From Candidatus Poribacteria bacterium (lineage in GTDB: Bacteria > Poribacteria > WGA-4E > PCPOR2b), in the NCBI GenBank assembly GCA_022826645.1, contig JAJDUM010000097.1:62001-126000 (forward strand): a stretch of DNA of 64,000 nt, given 5' to 3'. The notes under the pieces are model-generated. The model did not search any database and was not told the DNA's origin. It saw nothing but the letters and a program-made list of their open reading frames with translations. This document shows positions 18,002-25,793 of the stretch, piece by piece. Positions within the stretch are counted from its first letter, which is position 1, and each line of letters begins with the position of its first letter. Made by a program: the position numbers and the translations under genes.

Positions 18002-19051
18002 CTAAACGCCTGTAAATGCCTTGGGTTTGTCTTCCGATTTGACGGACCGCATCCGTTTTTCTTCTCTATGTGGGAATTTTAGGTCCCCGGCAAGCCCAAT
18101 TCCAATCCCGCAGAGTATAACCGCGCCGCCAATGATTTGAGCGGTCATCGGGATTTCACCGAGTATCAGGTATGCGAAGATAATCCCGGCGATCGGTGAA
18201 AATGCGGATGCCAACGAGATATCCGCTGGCGTTACCCGCTTGATGCCTGAAAACCAGCAGAGTTGACCGCAGACGACGATGATGCTTCCATACAATGCCA
18301 TCCAACCCCAGAGGACGGGACTGAAAAGATCCATGAAGTGTTGGGGCCCCATCAGGAGGAATGTAACGACAAAGAAGATAATTGAGCCAACGATGTTGCG
18401 GAAGACGCTAAAGACACCCAACGGAATTGTCCGAAGTTGCTTGCGTCCTAGTTCTGCTCCGAATACCAAAAGAAATGTCCCGGCGGTCGCATGGATTTCA
18501 CCAAGTCCAATACCGCCGCGCATTTGTCCTTGCTGCATCATTTCACCGGGTTGCCCCGTCTGCAGCCAGAGGGTTGTTGCGACGCCGATTAAAGCCAGAA
18601 CCGCTCCAGTGACCGCGCTCCAACTCGATTTCTCACGGTAGAGCAGCCACGCGAGGAACAGACCCAACGGAATCTCAATCGTTTCAATTAACACGATGTT
18701 TGTGACCGAGGTTTGTTCAACGGCGCGGAACATCAACGCCGGTGCCAACGCGCCCGATGTCCCTGCCAATGCAAGTTGCACAAACCACTGTTTTGGGCGC
18801 AATTCCTTTAGTTTGGACGGCTGCCACTCTCTATGGAAGATGATTAACAGGGAAATACCGGCGACGACATTTCCGACGAACAGCACGTTACAGAACGCTA
18901 TCGGATTCCGTCCATCAATCAGTGCGCCCTCACCGATCATCACCAACTTGGCGATCACCGCCGAGGCGGCACCAAATATCAGAATCGCGAGCCACAGGTA
19001 GATTTTGCCTTTTCGGGATTCGGTGGGATCGATTTGGGGTTTTTGTGTCAT
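18002..19051 (-). CDS. EamA/DMT family transporter
   Basis: Inner-membrane metabolite transporter of 349 residues with two EamA repeats and about ten helices. The first is LWLAILIFGAASAVIAKLV, and the second repeat ends ...AGIIFAYLILGEIPMTAQIIGGAVILCG (residue run split here only by the helix boundary). LGEIP and LLYREK are family landmarks. The ATG at 19051 (MTQKPQIDPTESRKGK) is preferred to a start 15 codons upstream because the added residues are not membrane-compatible. It is 31 bp upstream of the Gfo/Idh/MocA gene. Substrate unknown. Confidence 0.85.
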   Translation of the reverse strand: MTQKPQIDPTESRKGKIYLWLAILIFGAASAVIAKLVMIGEGALIDGRNPIAFCNVLFVGNVVAGISLLIIFHREWQPSKLKELRPKQWFVQLALAGTSGALAPALMFRAVEQTSVTNIVLIETIEIPLGLFLAWLLYREKSSWSAVTGAVLALIGVATTLWLQTGQPGEMMQQGQMRGGIGLGEIHATAGTFLLVFGAELGRKQLRTIPLGVFSVFRNIVGSIIFFVVTFLLMGPQHFMDLFSPVLWGWMALYGSIIVVCGQLCWFSGIKRVTPADISLASAFSPIAGIIFAYLILGEIPMTAQIIGGAVILCGIGIGLAGDLKFPHREEKRMRSVKSEDKPKAFTGV

Positions 19052-19498
19052 CGGATTTATTATAACGCAAGTTGCTAGTGATGTGAAATGTCGCAAAGCG
19101 GAAGCATGAAAACGAAATCGAGTTCCTCATTGCTCGCAGTGGATTGACAAATCCACTGCACACGCGCAAAGATGGCTCCGTTCCGAGAGTCCGAGACTTG
19201 GATATGCCTATCCAAGCCGAACCGGTTTAGCAACTAGCAACTCAGATTATTATAACCGAAATTGCCAATTTGGTAAAGAAAGAATAAAAATAGGGAACAA
19301 CTCTCGGACTCTCAGTCGTAGACCGGAGGATCGTTGTTCTCTACAACTTTACAATATTTGACAATATTTGACACTTTTAAAAAAATCGTGCGTGTTCCCG
19401 GCTTTGTAATTGTTTTCTGCTGGAATATTGCAAATGTCTGAACCGGAAGCCGATCCAACCGTTTCTCTGCCCTTTGATTCTCCTCCCCATTTCAACGA
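19052..19498. other. 447 bp gap with several palindromes, no gene
   Basis: No coding region. It holds a stem GCAGTGGATT/AATCCACTGC (19136-19160, repeated exactly near 28796-28819) and a perfect stem CTTGGATA-TGCC-TATCCAAG near 19198-19217. Flanking that stem, an inverted pair has one arm CCGAGAGTCCGAGA near 19173 and the other CTCGGACTCTC near 19303. A direct repeat ACAATATTTGACAATATTTGAC lies near 19351. These look like repeat sequences rather than a gene. Confidence 0.5.
19131..19161. repeat. Palindromic repeat, copy 1
   Basis: A 31 bp sequence with a 10 bp perfect stem (GCAGTGGATT and AATCCACTGC) around a short loop. The whole 31 bp recurs without change at 28790-28820, about 9.7 kb away on the other side of the type I R-M locus. 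Confidence 0.75.
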
Positions 19499-22400
19499 CT
19501 ATGCGGCAGCCCCATAAATGCTGTTGCCAGCGCCGTAATAGGAATCGTAGATGTGTTGATACACCGTCTCGCATGTCTGATCGTATATCTCCTGCGTGTA
19601 ACATTCCGGCAGTTCATCAAGCACCGTTTGAACAGTAACCATGACCGCCGCGCGTGATTGCTGCCGTCTGCGCCAATCCAAAACCAGCTTCTCTTCTCTA
19701 AGCGTCGTGAGTAACCTTCTGCATATACCTTTCACTGCGTTCCGCTGCGATTCGGTCAAGTCGATGGGAGGACGAGTCACGAGGTCAAACACCGCGAGTT
19801 CTTCTTCAGTGAGTTGCTCGGCAATAGTGCGTTGCTCCTCTTCGTTGAGCTCTTCCGTCAATGCGATTAGTTGTTCAAACAATACATCAACATCTATCGC
19901 GGCGTCATTGTACTCGGCGATCATCTGCTCGAATTTCTCCTGATAATCCATTCGGGATTTATTGAGCCGAATCATCTCCGATAGCTTCCGATTGATTGAT
20001 CCTCTCAGCTTTTCCGCTTCAATCTGTTTGCGTCCCGTCCTGAACCTTTCCCGGAGCTGGTCGAAGTCAATTCGACTCAGATCGACAATCGAATGTGTTT
20101 CATAATCCTCGGCTGCCTCTATGATATAACCGGTCGGCACGATTGACCTATCCAGCAGGTCTTCGATTGCATCCGTCACCGCGGAGGTGTTGGGCGGTGG
20201 GGTCAAGTTTTTGATCTTTTGTGCGATGATGTTGATGAGGCTACAAATTCTGTTGAAATGGTTCGCCGCGGCGTCGGGGAGGATCGCTTTATACAGGTTG
20301 TAGATGTCGCTTGCACGTTGTAGGTAGTCCCCTTTGGTTTCATCGTTGACCAGTAGCTTATCCACCGCATCATCAATTCGCGCTATCCGTTCAAAGGTTT
20401 CTGTATCCCCCGCATCAATCCGGTCGAGATCAACGTCACGGTTCGCACAGAACACTTTAATCTCAGCAACCGTCTCTCTGAGATTCTCGACCAGTTCCGA
20501 TTTAGCTCGAATTGGATTCCTGCCTTCTGGGTCTGTGCCTTCCGCATAAATCGCTAATGCCCGCTCAAGGTTGCGGAAGATGCCGATGTAATCGACAATC
20601 AAGCCGTTGATCTTATCTCCGAAGACGCGGTTGGCTCTGGCGATGGTCTGCATCAGGGTATGGTTGCGCTGGGGCTTGTCCAGATAGATTGTCGAGCAGG
20701 AGGGCACATCAAACCCGGTCATCCACATCGCGCAGACGAAGACGATGCGGAATGGATCGTCGGGGGCTTTGAATTTGGTATCCAGATCCTCACTGACTAT
20801 ACGTCTCCGGTGCGGGAGGATGTCCACGTCCCTTGCCCCCAAATCATCAATCTCGTTTTGCGACTGGGAGACCACCACCGCCATGTCGGTTTGTTCCATG
20901 TACTCAATCGTTGCCTGAAGTTTTTCTGCTTCCTCCTCCACGACGGTGTTTTCCAATTCCGCCTCTAACTCCTCACGGTAACGTTTCCAATGTTCCCGCA
21001 CCTTATCATACATCTTGACAGCGGTGGCTTTGTCTATCGAGATGACCATCGCCTTGCCGCGATATCCACGTCCCATGAAGTGCGAGACAATATCTGCGGC
21101 AACAGCTTCTAACCGTTCATCCCGCGTGATCAGGTGGTATTGTCTGGCGAACTCTTGCTCAATTCGGTTTTCCTGCGTTTCATCAAGTTCCGCTGCCTCC
21201 AGAATCCCCTCAAAGTCCTCGTTCAGATGTTCGTTGTCCAACTGCACGGTGGGGACGCGGTTCTCGTAATAGAGCGGCACGGTCGCGCCGTCTGCGATCG
21301 ATTGCTTAAAATCGTAAATCGAGACATACTCCCCGAACACCCCCTTGGTCCGCTCCTCGCCGGCGATTAACGGCGTCCCGGTGAAGGCGATGAACGCAGC
21401 ATTGGGGAGCGCCGTCCGCATGTTCAACGCCAACGTGTCGTACTGGCTGCGGTGCGATTCATCGGTGATGACGATGATGTTTGACCGATCCGAGAGGACG
21501 GGATGTTCCTCATCATTGTTTGTCTGGAACTTCTGGATGAGGGTGAAGATGTAACGATGATCTTCGCTTAGGAGTTGGCGGAGGTGCTGGATGTCTTTCG
21601 CATGGACATCCGGTTGGGTGATCACGCCCCTGCTGTCTGCGAAGTTTTTGTGAATCTGGTCGTCCAACTCTTTGCGATCTGTTACGATAACGAACCGCCA
21701 ACCCCCCGGCATCTTTCTCAGTATCTTCTGGGCGAAGAAAATCATCGAGATACTCTTTCCTGAGCCTTGCGTATGCCAGAAGACGCCGAGCTTCCCGAAA
21801 TTCGATGCGCTGTCTTGGAGGGCTTCGACCGCGCTGTTGACGCCGAGATACTGATGGTTCTTGGCGATCAGCTTAATTAGCCCACCTTGAGCTTCCATAA
21901 ACAGCGTGAAGTTCTCAATGATGTCTAACAGTCGGCGATGGTCACAGATGCCCCGCAAGATTGTCTGTATCGAGACCTCGCCCGGTTCAGCTTCGTCCTC
22001 GATCCGTTTCCACTCGGTGAAATGTTCCCAGTTGGCTGTGAGGCTACCACATCTGCTCTCGGAGCCGTTGGAGAGGATAATTAGGGCATTATACCAGAAC
22101 AGGTGGGGGATCGTGTCCAGGTAGTCCCTGAGATTGTCGTGATAGGCGGCGTGGAGGTTCTCATCAATCCGTTTGAACTCCATCAGCACCAGCGGTAAGC
22201 CGTTGATAAAACCGATTGCGTCCGGTCGTCGGGTATACATCTCGCCGGTGATCCAGAACTGTGATGCCAAGAAGAAATCATTGTTCTCTGGATTCTCCCA
22301 ATCAATCACCTTCAGGTCTAGGACCGTTTCGCCTTCGTCGTCGGGGTCGGTGATTGTAACCTTTACACCATCTTTCAGTAGGGTGTAGACTTCACAGTTG

Positions 22401-22666
22401 GCTTCGGCGGGGGTCATCACCGCACGGGAACGGGTGAGTTCGTCAATTGCCGCGTCAATCGCTTCGGTGGAGACATCGGGATTGAGACGCTCCAGGGTGG
22501 GGCGTAACCGCGCTGTCAAAACAACTTCGCCCCTGTTCGCCCTTCCGAGCGGACTGCTACCCCCCTCAAATTCATCGTAACAGTCAAGCGTCTCCCACCC
22601 CATTTCTGCGAGGAGGGCGATTGCAGGTTGTTCGACGAGCTGGTCTTCGCTGTATGGATTCTGCAT
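19499..22666 (-). CDS. hsdR: Type I restriction endonuclease, R subunit
   Basis: Motor and nuclease subunit of a type I restriction enzyme; with HsdM and HsdS it translocates and cuts unmodified DNA. In 1055 residues the N terminus has the PD-(D/E)xK nuclease (PDAIGFINGLPLVLMEFK), then helicase motif I HTQGSGKS near residue 300, motif II TDESHRSQ, motif III AFTGTPL and motif VI QTIARANR, then a helical C-terminal domain. Length and start (MQNPYSEDQLVEQPAI) are typical and no key residue is missing. A MITE-like repeat lies directly upstream (22687-22847). Confidence 0.96.
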   Translation of the reverse strand: MQNPYSEDQLVEQPAIALLAEMGWETLDCYDEFEGGSSPLGRANRGEVVLTARLRPTLERLNPDVSTEAIDAAIDELTRSRAVMTPAEANCEVYTLLKDGVKVTITDPDDEGETVLDLKVIDWENPENNDFFLASQFWITGEMYTRRPDAIGFINGLPLVLMEFKRIDENLHAAYHDNLRDYLDTIPHLFWYNALIILSNGSESRCGSLTANWEHFTEWKRIEDEAEPGEVSIQTILRGICDHRRLLDIIENFTLFMEAQGGLIKLIAKNHQYLGVNSAVEALQDSASNFGKLGVFWHTQGSGKSISMIFFAQKILRKMPGGWRFVIVTDRKELDDQIHKNFADSRGVITQPDVHAKDIQHLRQLLSEDHRYIFTLIQKFQTNNDEEHPVLSDRSNIIVITDESHRSQYDTLALNMRTALPNAAFIAFTGTPLIAGEERTKGVFGEYVSIYDFKQSIADGATVPLYYENRVPTVQLDNEHLNEDFEGILEAAELDETQENRIEQEFARQYHLITRDERLEAVAADIVSHFMGRGYRGKAMVISIDKATAVKMYDKVREHWKRYREELEAELENTVVEEEAEKLQATIEYMEQTDMAVVVSQSQNEIDDLGARDVDILPHRRRIVSEDLDTKFKAPDDPFRIVFVCAMWMTGFDVPSCSTIYLDKPQRNHTLMQTIARANRVFGDKINGLIVDYIGIFRNLERALAIYAEGTDPEGRNPIRAKSELVENLRETVAEIKVFCANRDVDLDRIDAGDTETFERIARIDDAVDKLLVNDETKGDYLQRASDIYNLYKAILPDAAANHFNRICSLINIIAQKIKNLTPPPNTSAVTDAIEDLLDRSIVPTGYIIEAAEDYETHSIVDLSRIDFDQLRERFRTGRKQIEAEKLRGSINRKLSEMIRLNKSRMDYQEKFEQMIAEYNDAAIDVDVLFEQLIALTEELNEEEQRTIAEQLTEEELAVFDLVTRPPIDLTESQRNAVKGICRRLLTTLREEKLVLDWRRRQQSRAAVMVTVQTVLDELPECYTQEIYDQTCETVYQHIYDSYYGAGNSIYGAAA

Positions 22667-22686
22667 GATTTACTGGTTCTCAACTT

Positions 22687-22847
22687 GGCTCAGGTCAAAA
22701 GAAAGTGCAGAGGCACAGAGAAAAGGGGATGGAAGGATAGAAGGCTGGAAGAATGGGGAAAAAGTCCCTTCCAATCTTCCAGCCTTCCGATATCACGTTT
22801 CACGCTTCACGTTTGGGTTTCCATTGCACAATTTCTTAACATGAGCC
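22687..22847. repeat. MITE-like element upstream of hsdR
   Basis: Terminal inverted repeats bound this 161 bp piece: GGCTCAGGTCAAAAGAAAGTGCA on the left, and on the right a sequence whose complement reads GGCTCATGTTAAGAAATTGTGCA. The inside has its own palindrome, GGAAGG..GGCTGGAAG pairing with CTTCCAGCCTTCC, and a run of CACGTTTCACGCTTCACGTTT. The ends match those of the element at 34341-34471 but the insides differ. No clear target duplication is seen. Confidence 0.55.
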
Positions 22848-22870
22848 TAAAATGCTTGTATCGAAAACGG

Positions 22871-23128
22871 CTATTGGCTGCATTCGCGGTCCTCGTGGAT
22901 GAGGTCATCAACAAAATCTTCGCGTTCCGTTTCAGTCATCTTATCCCAATCCAACCCGCGATCCGCACATAACTGCCGCAGTTGTATTTCAGCACGGTCT
23001 ATACGTGCCTCTCGATTGGCTGCTGCCTGCTCTGCAATTGCGAGTAGTAGTGCACGTCTTTCTGCCGCTGGCATCTGTTGGACAAAACCAACGACCTGAT
23101 CAGTTGTTAATTCAACGGTTAAATTCAT
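22871..23128 (-). CDS. Small protein in the type I R-M operon
   Basis: An 85-residue protein beginning MNLTVELTTDQVVGFVQQMP, with AAAGGAGAGG directly before the ATG. A longer frame runs upstream but covers the hsdS 3' end in the wrong frame, so this start is chosen. It is helical, with an Ala/Arg-rich middle (AERRALLLAIAEQAAANREARI) and an acidic end (EREDFVDDLIHEDRECSQ). It lies between hsdS and hsdR, 31 bp after hsdS. The size and charge pattern resemble antitoxin-like small proteins, but no toxin partner is next to it. Function unknown. Confidence 0.7.
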   Translation of the reverse strand: MNLTVELTTDQVVGFVQQMPAAERRALLLAIAEQAAANREARIDRAEIQLRQLCADRGLDWDKMTETEREDFVDDLIHEDRECSQ

Positions 23129-23159
23129 TTTAATCCTCTCCTTTGATCTTCTTTTGAGT

Positions 23160-24341
23160 TTACTCCTTGCCATAAATGTCAATATCAAGGTCAGATACAT
23201 CAATCTCTCCGGAGATGAGTTTCGGGAGTAGAAGGTCGCGGGTTTGGCGGAGATTTTGATTCTTTTGTCTAAGTGCTTCAATTTGCTCAAATATAGGAGT
23301 TGTAAACTCGGAAAATCGTTCTCTAGTCTCTGGATCGCCAATTGCAACTTCCTTGTTGGTAAGTTCCGTCCAATGTCGTTTGTATTCTCTAGTCTCAACA
23401 AGATTAGAGACTCCAAAAAAGAGGTAGCTGATTGGCATTTCGTCTTTCCCAATGAAGGGGACAACATTCGGACCAAGTGAAAAAGGAGTAATCATCAATT
23501 GCATTTTGCAGGTGTGATCTCCAAAAATAATAATTGGATCTGTTGGAGAAGCATCGTGATCAGGTTCGTTATCATGAAACCCCAAAAAGTCATCACGAGA
23601 CTGATCTACTACAATAACCTTACCCGCAGACTCCACATCAGTCTGCCGATATGTTTGTCCCGCCTTTAGACGCTTAACTATTTCTTTAACTTTTTTTGCC
23701 TCCCACCCCTGCGGTATCAAGCCCAACTCCGACTCCACCATCTCCACCCCCTCATGTCCCGGAAAGCGGAATTCGACAAACCATTGTCGGTAGATTGCTT
23801 GTGCCATCTCCTCAAGGATTTTGATGCGGTGGGTGTTGTTTTCAATCAGGTCGTCGTAGGCACTGAGGATTGCGGCGATTTTGTGTTGGGTAGGGAGAGG
23901 AGGAAGTGGAATTTCAACCTGCCGTAATTCACTTTGTTTTATGCCCGCAACAGTTGTGCCCGTTGCTCTCATTTGGAGTCCTGCTTGCACAAATGACGAT
24001 TTGAGTGCTTGGAAATAGTATTGCTGATTGATAACCTGCGGATTTCCTCTTAACAAGATTACCCGTTGAGCGAGGGCAATTTTTTCAGTAGTCCGCAGTT
24101 GTGCAACTTCCCCAAGGGGAGCTTCAGTTGTTATAAGAATGTCCCACCGTCTAGGCATTCCACGCCGCATCCAAGTTTCATAGGTTCCCTCCGAGATATA
24201 CTCAAGATTGTTATTTTGGACAAACCCATCTTTAATGATTTTTGCTGTGATTAGCTTTACCCCACAGCTTGTTTTGGGAGGCGTTTTTCCGCGATAGTCA
24301 ATTAGTATCTCAGTAACTTCTTCAATGGTTTTTGTAAGCAT
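23160..24341 (-). CDS. hsdS: Type I restriction enzyme, specificity subunit
   Basis: DNA-recognition subunit of 393 residues. It shows the two target-recognition domains and two conserved helices: TRD1 (about 1-155) ends with IPLPPLPTQHKIAAILSAYDDLIENN, and TRD2 starts at SELGLIPQGWE (about 207) and ends with LRQKNQNLRQTRDLLLPKLISGEIDV. Both halves are intact, so a bipartite target is expected; the target sequence cannot be read from this. Just upstream of its ATG, a fragment like an hsdM C terminus ends in TAA (24343-24390). Confidence 0.93.
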   Translation of the reverse strand: MLTKTIEEVTEILIDYRGKTPPKTSCGVKLITAKIIKDGFVQNNNLEYISEGTYETWMRRGMPRRWDILITTEAPLGEVAQLRTTEKIALAQRVILLRGNPQVINQQYYFQALKSSFVQAGLQMRATGTTVAGIKQSELRQVEIPLPPLPTQHKIAAILSAYDDLIENNTHRIKILEEMAQAIYRQWFVEFRFPGHEGVEMVESELGLIPQGWEAKKVKEIVKRLKAGQTYRQTDVESAGKVIVVDQSRDDFLGFHDNEPDHDASPTDPIIIFGDHTCKMQLMITPFSLGPNVVPFIGKDEMPISYLFFGVSNLVETREYKRHWTELTNKEVAIGDPETRERFSEFTTPIFEQIEALRQKNQNLRQTRDLLLPKLISGEIDVSDLDIDIYGKE

Positions 24342-24342
24342 A

Positions 24343-24390
24343 TTACACCACTTCCTCCAAAATCATTGCTACTTCCGGATTGACCCTATT
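24343..24390 (-). pseudogene. Ghost of an hsdM 3' end next to hsdS
   Basis: Read on the minus strand, about 13-16 codons ending in TAA give ...NPEVAMILEEVV, only 1 bp before the hsdS ATG. The intact HsdM ends [12 protein letters not shown], and the DNA of the last ten codons is about 77% identical. The codons upstream of the fragment run into a stop inside repeat sequence. It appears that hsdM once ended right at hsdS and was later displaced by about 1.4 kb. Confidence 0.6.
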
Positions 24391-24395
24391 CATCG

Positions 24396-24735
24396 CCATC
24401 TATTATCCTGAAAATCCTTCCATCTTGAGAATCCTGATTCAGACAATTAACGGGATTGATACTATCTATTGCAATTCGTTATCCTGAAAATCCTTCCATC
24501 CTGAGAATCCTGATTCAGACAATAATCCGTGCAATCTGTGTCATCTGCTTAATCTGCGATTCAGACACAGGGCACATGTCGCCCCACTGGGGCTTTGGTG
24601 TTTGGTGGCTCCGGTGTTCTATAAACATATCGCCCCGCTGGGGCTAAATGAACCAACGCATCAGGTACGCTATCCTGAAAATCCTTTAATCCTGCCTGTC
24701 CCGATTTATCGGGGAAAATCCTGATTCAGATAATG
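24396..24735. repeat. Composite repeat array A (hsdS to ripA-like gene)
   Basis: This gap has no gene. It holds TATCCTGAAAATCCTT...GAGAATCCTGATTCAGACAA twice (near 24402 and 24480), a truncated third copy near 24670 interrupted by CCCGATTTATCGGGG, and the two-hairpin unit at 24571-24645. From about 24456 to 24690 it matches 25405-25783 at roughly nine bases in ten, apart from insertions in the latter. Frames in it have no start signal or family. Confidence 0.75.
24571..24645 (+). repeat. Two-hairpin dispersed repeat
   Basis: CACATGTC then GCCCCACTGGGGC (24581-24593), a 30-odd bp spacer, then CTATAAACATATC and GCCCCGCTGGGGC (24632-24644). Both stems are perfect five-base pairs around a three-base loop. 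Confidence 0.75.
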
Positions 24736-24740
24736 GACTT

Positions 24741-25187
24741 TCACCGCAGCAATAGGTAAATTCCGATAAGCAACACCGCCGCAAAGAGAGAGAAAAAGAT
24801 GATAGGAACAAAGGTCTCAACGACAGTTAGTTTCCAATATTTGTTCGGGTTCTCTCCTTCTTCGAGTAGTTCCCATTCCCGCTTGAAAAAAGGGTAGGCG
24901 AGTTTCTCCTCTAACTCATGTAGGGGTTTAAATTTACCTGAGTTTAACTGGCGGTAGGAACGGATGTGGATATACCAAGCGACTGCGAGTGATGTGCCCA
25001 ATAGCCCAAAGCCTATCATCAGACCACCAAGCGGCACCCCATTTCGGAGTTGTAATAGTGAGAGCACAGATAATCCTGACATGAGTAAAATATAAAAACG
25101 GTTTGTTGTGCCTCGTTGCCTGCTGACGCTGTCGGCGAGGCTTGCGTGGAGCTTGTAGATTTCTATTAGTTCTTGTTTTTCGTCCAT
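24741..25187 (-). CDS. RipA-like small membrane protein in the R-M locus
   Basis: A 148-residue membrane protein between hsdM and hsdS. The N-terminal helix is polar (ELIEIYKLHASLADSVSRQRG); then come two adjacent hydrophobic segments (FYILLMSGLSVLSLLQL and LGGLMIGFGLLGTSLAVAWYI), the block SYRQLNSGKFKPLHELEEKL, a segment with EWELLEEGENPNKYWKLT, and a C-terminal helix (IIFFSLFAAVLLIGIYLLL). The SYRQLNSGKF block and overall plan resemble the RipA family of octameric membrane proteins, as I remember it. AGGGAGG precedes the ATG. Related genes do occur in defence neighbourhoods, but a role with this R-M system is inference. Confidence 0.65.
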   Translation of the reverse strand: MDEKQELIEIYKLHASLADSVSRQRGTTNRFYILLMSGLSVLSLLQLRNGVPLGGLMIGFGLLGTSLAVAWYIHIRSYRQLNSGKFKPLHELEEKLAYPFFKREWELLEEGENPNKYWKLTVVETFVPIIFFSLFAAVLLIGIYLLLR

Positions 25188-25217
25188 GTTCGTGAAACCT
25201 CCCTAATGACATCTCTG

Positions 25218-25293
25218 CTATACACATTGCGCTCCTCTGGAGCGCGGGGATTGGATGCATCGGCATCCTATAGATATATCGCTCCGCTGGAGC
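25218..25293 (+). repeat. Two-hairpin dispersed repeat, GCTCC-stem copy
   Basis: CTATACACATTGC then GCTCCTCTGGAGC (25231-25243), a spacer, then CTATAGATATATC and GCTCCGCTGGAGC (25281-25293). Compared with the GCCCC/GGGGC copies, both arms of each stem have changed together to GCTCC/GGAGC. It ends 31 bp upstream of the RipA-like start, in the gene's 5' region. Confidence 0.75.
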
Positions 25294-25347
25294 GAAACAC
25301 CCCTAACGACCCACCGATGGATTGTCAACGACTAGCAGCTTGGATTA

Positions 25348-25383
25348 TTATACTCTATCCTTCAAAATCCCTGCAACATCCTG
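25348..25383 (-). pseudogene. Possible second hsdM-tail fragment
   Basis: On the minus strand the last codons read Q-D-V-A-G-I-L-K-D-R-V-stop, resembling the HsdM end V-T-M-I-L-E-D-T-V-stop and the fragment before hsdS (V-A-M-I-L-E-E-V-V). It sits at the hsdS-distal side of the RipA-like gene, at the edge of repeat array B. The match is short, so it could be chance. Confidence 0.35.
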
Positions 25384-25520
25384 TCTGAATCTGGATTTAC
25401 GGGATTGATGCTACCCACCGCCATTTATTATCCTGAAAATCCTTTCATCTTGAGAATCCTGATTCAGACAATAATCCGTGCAATCTGTGTCATCTGCTTA
25501 ATCGGCAATTCAGACATAGG

Positions 25521-25620
25521 GCACATGTCGGCCCGCTGGGGCTTTGGTGTTTGGTGGCTCCGGTGTTCTATAAACATATCGCCCCGCCCCGATAAATCGG
25601 GATTCAAAGCAACTGGGGCT
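25521..25620 (+). repeat. Two-hairpin repeat with palindrome inserted in loop
   Basis: The first hairpin is near 25530-25542. The second is GCCCCG at 25581-25586, an insert at 25587-25612 (CCCCGATAAATCGGG, then ATTCAAAGCAA), and CTGGGGC from 25613. Removing the insert restores the standard GCCCCGCTGGGGC. Confidence 0.75.
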
Positions 25621-25694
25621 AAAAGATTTGATCGTCTTGTTTTTTATCCGCGTAATCGTTTAATCCGTGTTAATCCGTGATTCAGACAATATTC

Positions 25695-25740
25695 ACATGT
25701 CGCTCCGCCCCGATAAATCGGGATTCAAAGCAACTGGGGC
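25695..25740 (+). repeat. Half two-hairpin unit with the same loop insert
   Basis: CACATGTC, GCTCCG (25702-25707), a 26 bp insert (25708-25733) identical to the one at 25587-25612, then CTGGGGC. The insert sits at exactly the same loop position. Confidence 0.75.
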
Positions 25741-25793
25741 TGAATGAACCAACGCATCAGGTACGCTATCCTGAAAATCCTGATTTAGACAAT

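Larger units (their letters stand above)
25405..25793. repeat. Composite repeat array B (ripA-like gene to hsdM)
   Basis: A longer relative of array A directly after the hsdM stop. It has TATCCTGAAAATCCTTTC... (near 25429), a two-hairpin unit (25521-25620), a Gly/Asn-like filler TTAATCCGTG repeated, a half unit (25695-25740), then the same AATGAACCAACGCATCAGG segment as array A. Two copies of a 26 bp palindrome are inserted in it. Arrays A and B flank the RipA-like gene as direct repeats. Confidence 0.75.

Noticed and set aside
23129-23476. Long upstream extension of the 85-residue R-M gene, giving 201 codons
   Set aside because: The extension lies antisense or out of frame over hsdS and has no ribosome site. 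A strong site exists at the internal ATG at 23128.
24456-24647. 63-codon open frame on the plus strand in repeat array A, similar to one at 25405-25680
   Set aside because: The similarity between the two frames is explained by the DNA repeat itself. There is no ribosome site, and the frame simply reads through hairpin sequence.
25405-25793. CRISPR array, suggested by repeated short sequences
   Set aside because: Repeats are unequal in length and spacing, form nested palindromes, and there are no spacers of constant length or cas genes.
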